The translations under genes were made by a program, and so were the position numbers. A stretch of DNA of 13,809 nt from UBA5614 sp034678545 (lineage in GTDB: Bacteria; Cloacimonadota; Cloacimonadia; Cloacimonadales; Cloacimonadaceae), in assembly GCA_034678545.1 (NCBI GenBank), contig JAXDBS010000090.1, forward strand, positions 1-13,809, in the 5' to 3' direction. This document shows positions 7,927-13,809 of the stretch, in pieces (within the stretch, counting starts at the first letter, position 1; each line of letters starts with the position of its first letter). The notes under the pieces are model-generated. The model had not been told where the DNA came from and did no database searches. It saw only the letters and a program-made list of their open reading frames with translations.

Positions 7927-9487
7927 ACCGGGCTGGTTCTTGTTGCCGGCCTTTGTTCTGTGTCTGACCGGCAGCCTCGATGCAGTCAGGTATTCAGCGT
8001 TCAACACGGATCTGCACCACACCACGTACCTCTCGCTGATTGCCGATAACTACACTTTTCCGGAATCACGGGAGTTTCCTTTCACGCCTGATTCCATCTG
8101 GTGGGAAATCCCTGTCCGTAACTGGAAGACGTTCGAACGTTTCGGCCAGAGTCTGATCTCCGATTACAGGGATGAGAACGCCATTTTCCGTTACCGATAC
8201 AGGAATCACGGACTGGATTTCTATAACCGCTCCCATTTCATTCTAGGGTATGATGGCACTTTCTTCCCGGGTGAGCAGTTCAACCTCTTCTACATCGGCT
8301 TTAACCAGCAAGCCTGGCTGAACCAGCAGTGGAGCTTTCACTCCCAGTTTACATATAATTCCCTGCGGGGCGACTCCCTGCGCATAGTGGCCACGCCTAT
8401 GCTGGATTCCTTTTGGAAATACTACGGACGCCACTTCGAATTTTCCAATTGTACCGCAGGGATCAGTTATGAGGACAGGATTATCAAGGCAGCCCTGGGA
8501 CGCGGGCGGCTCAATATTGGCAACAGCATTACGGGCAGCATTTTACTAAATGACAGGGTGAATGATTACGCTTTCCTGGCGGCAGATTTCCAGATCGGAA
8601 CCTTTACGATTTCGGTAATGAATTCACTCATCACCGCAGACAGTATTCTGGCCGTTTATGACAACCCTATCCTTAACCGGCATAACTATCCGAATAAGTA
8701 CTTCGTTGCCCACCAGTTCACCTGGCTGCCCGTTGACAACCTGGCGTTGTTTGCGGGAGAAACGCTGATCTACGGCAACACCTCCTTCAATTTCAATTAC
8801 CTGTTGCCCCAAGCCTATTACCGGGTCATGGCTGACAGCGACAATGACAAGGACAATGCCACCATGTACACAGGATTCGAATGGACTCTGAAGAAAAACT
8901 GGTTCTTTTACTTTCAGTTCATGATGGATGAGCTGAGACCGGAAAAGCTCTTGCACGACTGGTGGGGCAACAAATACGCCTATCAGGGAGGAGTTTCCTA
9001 TAAATGGCCCTTGGCTTTGGCCAATAATCAGCAGGTCAGGACTACGGCGGAATTCACGGCTGTCCGGCCCTGGACCTACACTCACAACCTGATGTTTGAC
9101 AAATACACGCACGACAACTGCTGCCTCGGCTTTCCTTACGGTGCTAACCTGATCCACTATGCCGCCAAGCTGGAAGTTCCCCTGCCCTGGGCTTGCACTT
9201 ACACCGGCTATGCTTCCTTGATGCGCCAGGGCGTGGACCCGGTGGAAGGTCAGGACAGCGTTGGCAGCAATCCTCTCACTAATTACAGCCAATGGATCAG
9301 CGGCGATTATTATCACGACACCGCGCGCTGGCTGCAGGGAAAGATAGTCAATACCTATCGGATCGAGAACTCCCTGCGAATAGGGGTTCTCAAGCACCAC
9401 CGCCTTTTCCTTTCCCAAGCCGCCGGGAAAAAAGACAAGAACCAATGGGAAAATCAGATCGTTTTCGGCTGGCAATTGGATTACTGA
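7916..9487 (+). CDS. Wzi-like outer-membrane beta-barrel protein (capsule assembly family pattern)
   Basis: A 523-residue predicted outer-membrane barrel with a signal peptide (1-23, ending SLDA). The body alternates aromatic and polar residues as in transmembrane beta strands. The pattern is that of the Wzi/capsule-assembly family: GRGRLNIGNSITGSILLNDR (195-214), then PNKYFVAHQFTWLPVDNLAL, GETLIYG, YLLPQAYYR and a D/N-rich loop, then FYFQFMMDELRPEKL. In E. coli, Wzi is a surface lectin that attaches group 1 capsule; many distant homologues have no tested role, so attachment or export of a surface polysaccharide is inferred. The start is GTG 7916, overlapping the previous gene by 11 bases with AAAGGA just upstream, which suggests translational coupling. 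No polysaccharide genes are visible nearby. It converges on the TonB receptor gene with only 12 bases between stops and no obvious terminator. Confidence 0.72.
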   Translation: MTFKPGWFLLPAFVLCLTGSLDAVRYSAFNTDLHHTTYLSLIADNYTFPESREFPFTPDSIWWEIPVRNWKTFERFGQSLISDYRDENAIFRYRYRNHGLDFYNRSHFILGYDGTFFPGEQFNLFYIGFNQQAWLNQQWSFHSQFTYNSLRGDSLRIVATPMLDSFWKYYGRHFEFSNCTAGISYEDRIIKAALGRGRLNIGNSITGSILLNDRVNDYAFLAADFQIGTFTISVMNSLITADSILAVYDNPILNRHNYPNKYFVAHQFTWLPVDNLALFAGETLIYGNTSFNFNYLLPQAYYRVMADSDNDKDNATMYTGFEWTLKKNWFFYFQFMMDELRPEKLLHDWWGNKYAYQGGVSYKWPLALANNQQVRTTAEFTAVRPWTYTHNLMFDKYTHDNCCLGFPYGANLIHYAAKLEVPLPWACTYTGYASLMRQGVDPVEGQDSVGSNPLTNYSQWISGDYYHDTARWLQGKIVNTYRIENSLRIGVLKHHRLFLSQAAGKKDKNQWENQIVFGWQLDY

Positions 9488-9499
9488 TCAGGTTACATT

Positions 9500-11440
9500 T
9501 CAAATCTCCGCTCCCAGGCTGAAGCTGAAATTCCGCCCCGGTGCCGGATACCCGTATTCCTCTTCATAATATGTATCAGCCAGGTTTTCCACACCACAGC
9601 ATAAATCGATACACCCGAACTTACGACTTAAGTTAATCCCATGCGTCCAATAGGAATCCAAGGTTCGATAATTAAAAACGGAATCCTGACTTAAGCGGAT
9701 ATCAGAATAATGCGAAACCAAAGCAAGGCTGTTCTTATGCGGCAACGCAATGCGCGTATTGAGGTTAAAGCTGTTGCGGGGGCTCTCAGTCAGAAGGTAG
9801 TCACTGGATGAAGTGTAATTCAGCAAAGCGTAATCAACTTGTAGTTCCAGCCAGGCCAGTGGTTTCAGCTTCAACTCAGACTCCAGCCCATAGGAAACAA
9901 CTTCGTTAATGTTTTGATAATGCCCGTCGTCCAAGTCAATTAAACCATTGGCTAGATTATGATAAATGCTGAGCGAGGCAGAGCCGCTGACACCTGCCAG
10001 CGAAAATGGCTGATGGACTGCACATTCTGTCTTCAGGGCGGTTTGGGGTTCCAGATCCGGATTGCCGTGCTCCGCACTGTAGAGCTGGCGCAGGGTTGGA
10101 TAGGCGGTATTCAGTCCTGATGAAACTGACAATGTGGCCTGATTCTTAAGTGTATGATAAATCCCCGCAGCAGGTTCCCAATTGAAGTTTATGCCTTCCA
10201 TCAGGTCCCCAGAGGCCAATGCTCCTCCCAGGCTGCAGCTCAAGTCAAGGTTGTCCGCCGGACTCCAAACCGTTTGTGCAAAGAGGTTGTAGAGGCTGAT
10301 CTGATGAGGCGTCCAATCCGGATAATCGCCATTGTCCTTCCTGGTGCTGAAATGGCTTTCCACGCGAAACCCAGCCTGTAGCTTGACTCTTTGCCTTGTT
10401 ATCCATTCCAGGCGCGGATTAAAGCCGAAAGTCCGGGTCCGCATCTCGGAATTAACTGAAAGATACTGATAATTGACGTCGTTATATTCCTGATAGGTAT
10501 CATGCCCACCGTCCAGATAACAAATGGAGTTTAGCTTCAGGTTAGAATTCAGCAGCAGTTCGCCCATCAGAGTGGAGTTATACCTCTGCCAATCTTTATA
10601 CAGACGGTATTTACCGCTTTCGTAGATGGAGGTGGGGAGCAGTTTCCTGGCGATTCCGGTGAAACCTGCAGTGAAGCCTATTGTGTGTAGTTCTGCGAGA
10701 GCTATTGTCGAACCCGCCTGGAAGGTGTATTGCGTTTTCGAGTTCTTGTTGCGCACGTCGCCGTTTTCATAGTAGGTGGGAATGAAGTCTCCGGGCAGCA
10801 TGAACCCGTTCGTATGTTCGCGGGCAGCATATACGCGGAAACTCCAGTCCTTGAAGCTGTGGGAGCATGTCAGTTCGCCTAGGTTCGTGTTGTTCCGCCT
10901 GGCCTTAAAACCCAGTTTCAACCATCTGTTTTTAGGAGGCTCGCGCGTGATTAGATTAACCACGCCTCCCATTGAATTGCTTCCGTACATCGATGATACC
11001 GGCCCTTTCAGGATTTGGATTTCCCCGATGTCCGAAAGTGGCAGGTTCTTCAGGTCAATATTGCCGAAATAACCCTTATCCAGCGGTCGACCATCAATCA
11101 TCACTTTTACTTCATTCTTGCGGAAACCCCGAATGCGAAGGTTGCTTTCATCCTTGGTTCCGGCCGTAACGCTCAGGCCGGCGTTGCCCTCTAATACTTC
11201 TTTAATGTTCATTACAGCTTCAGGCCTGGCAGGATCGAGACTGACCAAGGTCAGGTTGCCAATCGATTCCTGGGGTCTCCGGGCAATGACACGCACCGGC
11301 TCCAGGATATATCTGCGGAATCCGGTACTGTCCTGCCGGGATTTAATCTGGCAGCACAGTGGGGTTGCCAGGCATCCGATAACGATGCCGGTCAGAACTA
11401 TCAAAGCATGGAGTTTCCCTTGGAAAATCCCGATCTTCAT
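9500..11440 (-). CDS. TonB-dependent outer-membrane receptor (small, BtuB/CirA size)
   Basis: Imports a scarce ligand across the outer membrane using TonB energy. The start is ATG 11440 (646 residues); an in-frame GTG directly before it at 11443 is an alternative, and neither has a strong Shine-Dalgarno. Signal peptide about 1-31, then a TonB-box-like stretch LEPVRVIA, then the plug domain with LRIRGFRKNEVKVMIDGRPL and the hallmark EIQILKGPVSSMYGSNSMGG (140-159) and VVNLIT. The rest is barrel, ending GVENLADTYYEEEYGYPAPG and a final strand SFSLGAEI, which lacks the common terminal aromatic. It lies 41 bases downstream of a lipoprotein gene preceded by a riboswitch-like leader, so a cofactor, vitamin or metal-chelate ligand is more likely than a peptide or glycan. 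There is no SusC-type N-terminal extension. Confidence 0.92.
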   Translation of the reverse strand: MKIGIFQGKLHALIVLTGIVIGCLATPLCCQIKSRQDSTGFRRYILEPVRVIARRPQESIGNLTLVSLDPARPEAVMNIKEVLEGNAGLSVTAGTKDESNLRIRGFRKNEVKVMIDGRPLDKGYFGNIDLKNLPLSDIGEIQILKGPVSSMYGSNSMGGVVNLITREPPKNRWLKLGFKARRNNTNLGELTCSHSFKDWSFRVYAAREHTNGFMLPGDFIPTYYENGDVRNKNSKTQYTFQAGSTIALAELHTIGFTAGFTGIARKLLPTSIYESGKYRLYKDWQRYNSTLMGELLLNSNLKLNSICYLDGGHDTYQEYNDVNYQYLSVNSEMRTRTFGFNPRLEWITRQRVKLQAGFRVESHFSTRKDNGDYPDWTPHQISLYNLFAQTVWSPADNLDLSCSLGGALASGDLMEGINFNWEPAAGIYHTLKNQATLSVSSGLNTAYPTLRQLYSAEHGNPDLEPQTALKTECAVHQPFSLAGVSGSASLSIYHNLANGLIDLDDGHYQNINEVVSYGLESELKLKPLAWLELQVDYALLNYTSSSDYLLTESPRNSFNLNTRIALPHKNSLALVSHYSDIRLSQDSVFNYRTLDSYWTHGINLSRKFGCIDLCCGVENLADTYYEEEYGYPAPGRNFSFSLGAEI

Positions 11441-11481
11441 CACGGTCTTATCCGCTGCGCGAGCGGCTGCAACTAACAGTC

Positions 11482-12303
11482 TCAGTTCGGATAACCAGTC
11501 AGCTCAGTCTGCTCGTAATCGGAAAGATCAGCGGGAACCGTAAAGATGATGTCCGCTCCGGATATTGGCGCAAGCTCGAATTCATGCGCCTGTTCTGCTG
11601 CCGGTCCGTAGACCTTTACATACGATACTTTCTTGAGCTTCTTCATGTTGTTCGCTATGTTTGCGGTTGGAAAGATAGTCCGCTCGGTCGTCAACAGATA
11701 ATACCCGTCATCGATGGCATCCGGATGATAGTATTTATCCGATCCGTAATCATCATAACAGACAAGGCTGACCGAATCATAAGCGGTAATGCCCTGAAGC
11801 AGGTCAGATAGCTTGACAGCCTGTTCCGGATTCCCGTCCCAGTTCGTGACCGTATGCGCAGGCAGTCCCCCAAGCTCCACCATCTTAGTGGAGTTGTCCG
11901 CCGCGACCACGTCTATCTTGCGGAAGAGCCGGAAATATCCTGTCAGCTTTACCCTGAACGCGCCCGGAAGCAAAGGATCAGAGAACCAGGTCGTGTAGTT
12001 TTCCGACGGCACCAGAAAGCCTTCTTTAAAAGCGCTCCAATTCAGGTCGTACCCGGCGTATGAGCTCTGGCGCGGGCTAAACCCGTCGTCTCCGCTCACT
12101 ATCTCATAGGCAAACAGGCTGCGGAAATCAAGCGTATCAGCTGCTTCCGCGTCCAAGGAATCAGTTACTTGAACTGGGTCAATGAACTGCTCCAGTTTGA
12201 TGCCGTATATGGCGGTGTCGGTGGGATTGTTGTCTTTCTCGCTGCAGCCGGAAAGAGCCATTGCTAGTGCAATAACGGCAAGAATGCTGATGTGCTTATG
12301 CAT
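11482..12303 (-). CDS. Lipoprotein with sulfite-oxidase-like repeat pattern, partner of the TonB receptor
   Basis: A 273-residue lipoprotein: signal peptide with lipobox LSGC, Cys at 20, then SEKDNN. The start at 12303 was chosen over one 14 codons upstream because GGAGG (12315-12311) is seven bases ahead and the lipobox then sits at normal distance. Two segments look related. Residues 64-133 contain FAYEIVSGDDGFSPR, LPGAFRVK and FRLFRKIDVV. Residues 163-233 contain VKLSDLLQ, YDSVSLVCYDDYGSD, DDGYYLL and LKKVSYVKVYG. Each follows the 'V.L..LL ... V.....DGY ... V..I.V' layout of the oxidoreductase molybdopterin-binding (SUOX) fold. The Mo-ligating Cys of true sulfite oxidases is not in the expected place, so a binding rather than catalytic role is inferred. 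Likely a surface ligand-capture partner of the receptor. The fold call is moderate. Confidence 0.7.
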   Translation of the reverse strand: MHKHISILAVIALAMALSGCSEKDNNPTDTAIYGIKLEQFIDPVQVTDSLDAEAADTLDFRSLFAYEIVSGDDGFSPRQSSYAGYDLNWSAFKEGFLVPSENYTTWFSDPLLPGAFRVKLTGYFRLFRKIDVVAADNSTKMVELGGLPAHTVTNWDGNPEQAVKLSDLLQGITAYDSVSLVCYDDYGSDKYYHPDAIDDGYYLLTTERTIFPTANIANNMKKLKKVSYVKVYGPAAEQAHEFELAPISGADIIFTVPADLSDYEQTELTGYPN

Positions 12304-12310
12304 AAATATA

Positions 12311-12328
12311 CCTCCATTTTCTTGGAGG
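12311..12328 (-). promoter_or_regulatory. Hairpin that covers the Shine-Dalgarno of the lipoprotein gene
   Basis: On the minus strand TGCCTCCAAGAAAATGGAGG folds with CCTCCA (12328-12323 side) against TGGAGG (12316-12311), 6 bp, loop AGAAAA. The 3' arm is the ribosome binding site of the gene starting at 12303. GGGGC (12352-12348) can instead pair with GCCTC (12329-12325), which would free the site. This is a plausible translational expression platform for the leader RNA upstream. Confidence 0.6.
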
Positions 12329-12352
12329 CAAGACAGACTTCTCATCCGCCCC

Positions 12353-12433
12353 GCCTTTCCTGATGGGAGGCATGGCCGTTTCCAGCCATACCCTATCGGT
12401 GCCGGCTCCTGCCAAACGGTTTAGAGAAAGGCA
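12353..12433 (-). promoter_or_regulatory. Riboswitch-like leader, copy 1 (Moco/Tuco-type candidate), for the lipoprotein-TonB receptor operon
   Basis: Minus-strand leader, about 80 bases, 50 bases before the start codon. Closing helix P1: GCCTTTC (12432-12426) with GAAAGGC (12359-12353), 7 perfect pairs plus flanking wobbles. Inside: AACCG, a short hairpin TTGGC-AGGA-GCCGG, ACCGAT (12400-12395), hairpin GGTATGGC (12392-12385) / GCCATGCC (12376-12369) with loop TGGAAACG that closes as a GAAA tetraloop, then TCCC and GGAAAGG. The same order and core sequences recur in the opposite leader (12638-12742). Branched helices, a GNRA loop and GCCTCCC are reminiscent of the Moco riboswitch as I remember it. 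The structured-leader call is firm; the ligand class is not. B12-box, TPP and FMN consensus sequences are absent. Confidence 0.72.
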
Positions 12434-12440
12434 CTCGGCG

Positions 12441-12477
12441 TTAGATTCGAATCTAAGCAGCTCTGCCTTTTTGTCAA
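12441..12477 (-). promoter_or_regulatory. Promoter with a 16-bp perfect palindrome over the -10, lipoprotein-TonB receptor operon
   Basis: On the minus strand TTGACA (12477-12472) and TAGATT (12455-12450) are 16 bases apart. The -10 lies within TTAGATTCGAATCTAA (12441-12456), which is its own reverse complement over all 16 bases and could be an operator. A second palindrome, GCAAGCTTGC (12480-12489), lies just upstream of the -35. Transcription from here would start about 10 bases before the riboswitch-like leader, which fits. Confidence 0.5.
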
Positions 12478-12637
12478 GGGCAAGCTTGCAACGCAGAAAG
12501 GCCTTTTTATGGAAGCACCTGTCCTGTTTATCTCCATAGCAGGCAGGGTCGAGCTGCCGGTATCTCGATGGAATCACAACGAACTCCTGAACTGCGTATA
12601 TGTGCAAAAGGCAGATTGACAAAAACAGCCGGTAATA

Positions 12638-12742
12638 TTTCCAAGTATTAACCGAGTATCTTGATCTAAAGTTACAGAAAGACCATGGTCAGATACCGAT
12701 GGGCAGGGCGGGAAACGGCCCTGCCTCCCGCGCTTGGAAAGG
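12638..12742 (+). promoter_or_regulatory. Riboswitch-like leader, copy 2 (Moco/Tuco-type candidate), for the ECF transporter operon
   Basis: P1: TTTCCAAG (12638-12645) pairs perfectly with CTTGGAAA (12733-12740). Inside: AACCG (12650-12654), P2 GTATC-T-TGATC (12656-12666) with GGTCA-GATAC (12687-12696), ACCGAT (12695-12700, sharing its first two bases with P2), P3 GGCAGGGC (12702-12709) / GCCCTGCC (12718-12725) with loop GGGAAACG forming a GAAA tetraloop, TCCC, then GGAAAGG (12736-12742). Compared with copy 1, P3 has a G-C to U-A compensatory change and a C-G to U-G change, so the pairing itself is conserved. GGAAAGG is also the ribosome binding site of the gene at 12747, so P1 formation would directly block translation. 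The gap 12478-12637 holds a weak TATATG (12597-12602) -10 candidate and nothing else I recognise. Confidence 0.74.
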
Positions 12743-12746
12743 TTAA

Positions 12747-13283
12747 ATGAAAAATAAAATATTCTGCTTTACTACCCAGGACTTGGTCCTGATTGCGTTA
12801 ATGGCAGCCTTCGGGTTGGCTGTTAAACCACTCGTCAAAACTCTCACCCATCTTGTTTCTTCTGCCTGGGGCGTACCAGGAGGCACCCTGGGTGGCGGTT
12901 TGTACATGATGTGGCTTGCCTTGGCGCTGGCGTTGACCAGGCGTCCCGGTTCCGCCGCCCTGGTTGGCTTGATCCAGAGTCTGGCTGCGTTAATGCTCGG
13001 CATTGGCGGCCATGGTGCTTTGTCGCTTGTCACCTATACCCTGCCCGGAGTAATGATTGATCTCGTCAGCTTGTTCTATAAGCGTTACACCAAACTGGAC
13101 GGACAGATTATCTACTGCCTGCTGGCAAATCTAACCGGCACCTGGGCTGTGGGCCTGATTATCATGAAACTGCCCAAAGCACCGCTCCTGATAGCGCTTT
13201 CGCTCTCCATCGTCTCGGGTGTGATAGGAGGAATCCTGGCCTGGGCCGTTTACAGCCAGCTGCATAATTACAAACTTGCTTAA
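12747..13283 (+). CDS. ECF-type transporter substrate-binding (S) component, YkoE/ABC_cobalt-like
   Basis: A 178-residue integral membrane protein with about six hydrophobic segments (near residues 10-30, 45-64, 68-88, 92-112, 122-142 and 150-172). In energy-coupling-factor importers the S component binds a vitamin or metal at the inner membrane and docks to EcfT and two ATPases. The pattern AWGVPGGTLGGGLYMMWLAL, RRPGSAALVGLIQSLAALML and HGALSLVTYTLPGVMIDLVS resembles the YkoE/ABC_cobalt group, whose known members include a thiamine-precursor (hydroxymethylpyrimidine) transporter. Ligand specificity cannot be inferred safely. No EcfA or EcfT gene is visible; they may follow beyond the right edge or be shared. 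Start ATG 12747 has GGAAAGG four bases upstream, inside the leader RNA. The stop is 10 bases before the next gene. Confidence 0.82.
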   Translation: MKNKIFCFTTQDLVLIALMAAFGLAVKPLVKTLTHLVSSAWGVPGGTLGGGLYMMWLALALALTRRPGSAALVGLIQSLAALMLGIGGHGALSLVTYTLPGVMIDLVSLFYKRYTKLDGQIIYCLLANLTGTWAVGLIIMKLPKAPLLIALSLSIVSGVIGGILAWAVYSQLHNYKLA

Positions 13284-13293
13284 AGGTGAATAA

Positions 13294-13809
13294 ATGAAAC
13301 ACCGTAAACTTATGCTTCTGATGATCTCCTGCTTGCCCTTGTGTTCCTTATTGGGTTTGGAAGTTTTTACCCTCAATAGCGCCGTTGATGTTTTTGGCCT
13401 TGAACAGCTGCGCAAGCTTAGACAGGAATCCTTTTCAACCCGGCGTTTCAAGCATGAAAGCGACCTGATTGAAAACTGGAAGGGTATCCCTCTCCAGGCT
13501 TGGCTGACACAACAAGGGTACGATGATTTTCAGAGTATCCGCTTTGAAAGCGAAGACAATTACATGGTGCGGATCCACCGCGCTGAGTTGGACAGCATGC
13601 CTGGCTACATAGCCCTCCGCAAGGATGGCAAGTTACTGGAAGAGTCAGAGATCCGGCTCATTTTTCCCGCCCAACGGGATATGTTTTGGGTTAGGGGACT
13701 CACAAAGATCTTTCTGGAGGACTTCCAACCTGCCCCTCCCCCTCAGCGCATTTATCTCTGGGACAAAGAAAGCGGCCGGCTTACACTGGCCGCGGAACTT
13801 GAACCCTTC
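13294..13809 (+). CDS. Secreted protein with sulfite-oxidase-like (molybdopterin-domain) pattern, C-terminus off the right edge
   Basis: 172 codons are visible with no stop. AAAGGTGA sets the start, 10 bases after the S component, so the two are cotranscribed. Signal peptide about 1-22 (LMLLMISCLPLCSLLG). Residues 57-143 follow the PF00174-type layout: LIENWKGIPLQAWLTQQGY, then SIRFESEDNYMVRIHRAEL, then GYIALRKDGKLLEE, then IRLIFPAQRDMFWVRGLTKI and FLE. The only cysteines, at 13 and 17, are in the signal peptide, so the Mo-ligating Cys of catalytic family members is missing in the visible part. It is therefore more likely a ligand-binding or carrier protein than an oxidase. It probably works with the S component as a periplasmic binding partner; an extra C-terminal domain may follow. 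Confidence 0.68.
   Translation, partial: MKHRKLMLLMISCLPLCSLLGLEVFTLNSAVDVFGLEQLRKLRQESFSTRRFKHESDLIENWKGIPLQAWLTQQGYDDFQSIRFESEDNYMVRIHRAELDSMPGYIALRKDGKLLEESEIRLIFPAQRDMFWVRGLTKIFLEDFQPAPPPQRIYLWDKESGRLTLAAELEPF

Noticed and set aside
8624..9475. 283-codon open frame on the minus strand opposite the Wzi-like gene
   Set aside because: It lies wholly within the Wzi-like gene, which has a signal peptide, barrel pattern and family motifs; the minus frame shows none and has no credible start context.
9488..9499. Bidirectional terminator between the converging Wzi-like and TonB receptor genes
   Set aside because: Only 12 bases separate the stops and no stem followed by a T-run is visible there.
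12304..12345. Upstream ATG at 12345 for the lipoprotein
   Set aside because: It would translate through the GGAGG ribosome binding site and place 14 extra residues before the signal peptide; the ATG at 12303 has the site at ideal spacing.
12616..12638. TTGACA (12616-12621) with TAATAT (12633-12638) as the ECF operon promoter
   Set aside because: The spacer is only 11 bases, and a start site downstream of it would remove the 5' strand of the leader's closing helix.
12346..12746. Cobalamin riboswitch upstream of the TonB receptor and ECF component
   Set aside because: No B12-box-like GCCACTG core or its usual flanking elements could be found on either strand, and the shared core ACCGAT/GGAAAC/GCCTCCC/GGAAAGG does not match that class.
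12600..12746. TPP riboswitch, given the YkoE-like S component
   Set aside because: The CTGAGA and ACCTGA...GGATAATGCCAGCG type conserved segments are absent.

Overview
This window looks like a Gram-negative chromosome segment with moderate G+C. Three lipoproteins carry lipoboxes, and there are two outer-membrane beta-barrel proteins, a TonB-dependent receptor and a Wzi-like protein. The mix (an LpoB-type lipoprotein beside a COG3014-type lipoprotein, an AMIN/TPR membrane protein, a Wzi-like barrel and a stand-alone PTA/PTB enzyme) suggests an uncultured anaerobe of the FCB/Cloacimonadota kind. That assignment is an inference; no marker gene here proves it.

Layout: (1) 1-1418, minus, the N-terminal 472 codons of a long-chain acyl-CoA synthetase, cut by the left edge. 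(2) 1591-3673, plus, two lipoprotein genes, LpoB-like and COG3014-like. (3) 3870-6534, plus, a compact metabolic operon of phosphate acyltransferase, ribose-5-phosphate isomerase B and serine hydroxymethyltransferase, ending in a clear intrinsic terminator. (4) 6808-9487, plus, two overlapping envelope genes: a signal peptide-AMIN-TPR-TM-HTH protein and a Wzi-like outer-membrane barrel. (5) 9500-12303, minus, a lipoprotein gene followed by a TonB-dependent receptor. (6) 12747-13809, plus, an ECF-type transporter S component followed by a secreted protein with a sulfite-oxidase-like (molybdopterin-domain) pattern, cut by the right edge. No tRNA, rRNA, CRISPR array or insertion sequence was seen.

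The most interesting part is region 5-6. The 443-base gap between the divergent operons holds two copies of the same structured RNA leader, one facing each operon. Both have a closing helix whose 3' strand is GGAAA or GAAAGGC, then AACCG, a variable hairpin, ACCGAT, an 8-bp hairpin capped by a GAAA tetraloop with a compensatory base-pair change between copies, then TCCC and GGAAAGG. In one copy the closing strand is itself the Shine-Dalgarno sequence. In the other, a separate hairpin covers the Shine-Dalgarno. The architecture recalls the molybdenum/tungsten-cofactor (Moco/Tuco) riboswitch class, although I cannot run a covariance model. Both operons appear to encode proteins with a sulfite-oxidase-like fold that lack the molybdenum-ligating cysteine, plus outer-membrane (TonB) and inner-membrane (ECF) transport parts. 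I infer a two-membrane uptake system for a pterin-type cofactor or a related vitamin, controlled by paired riboswitches. This is a hypothesis.
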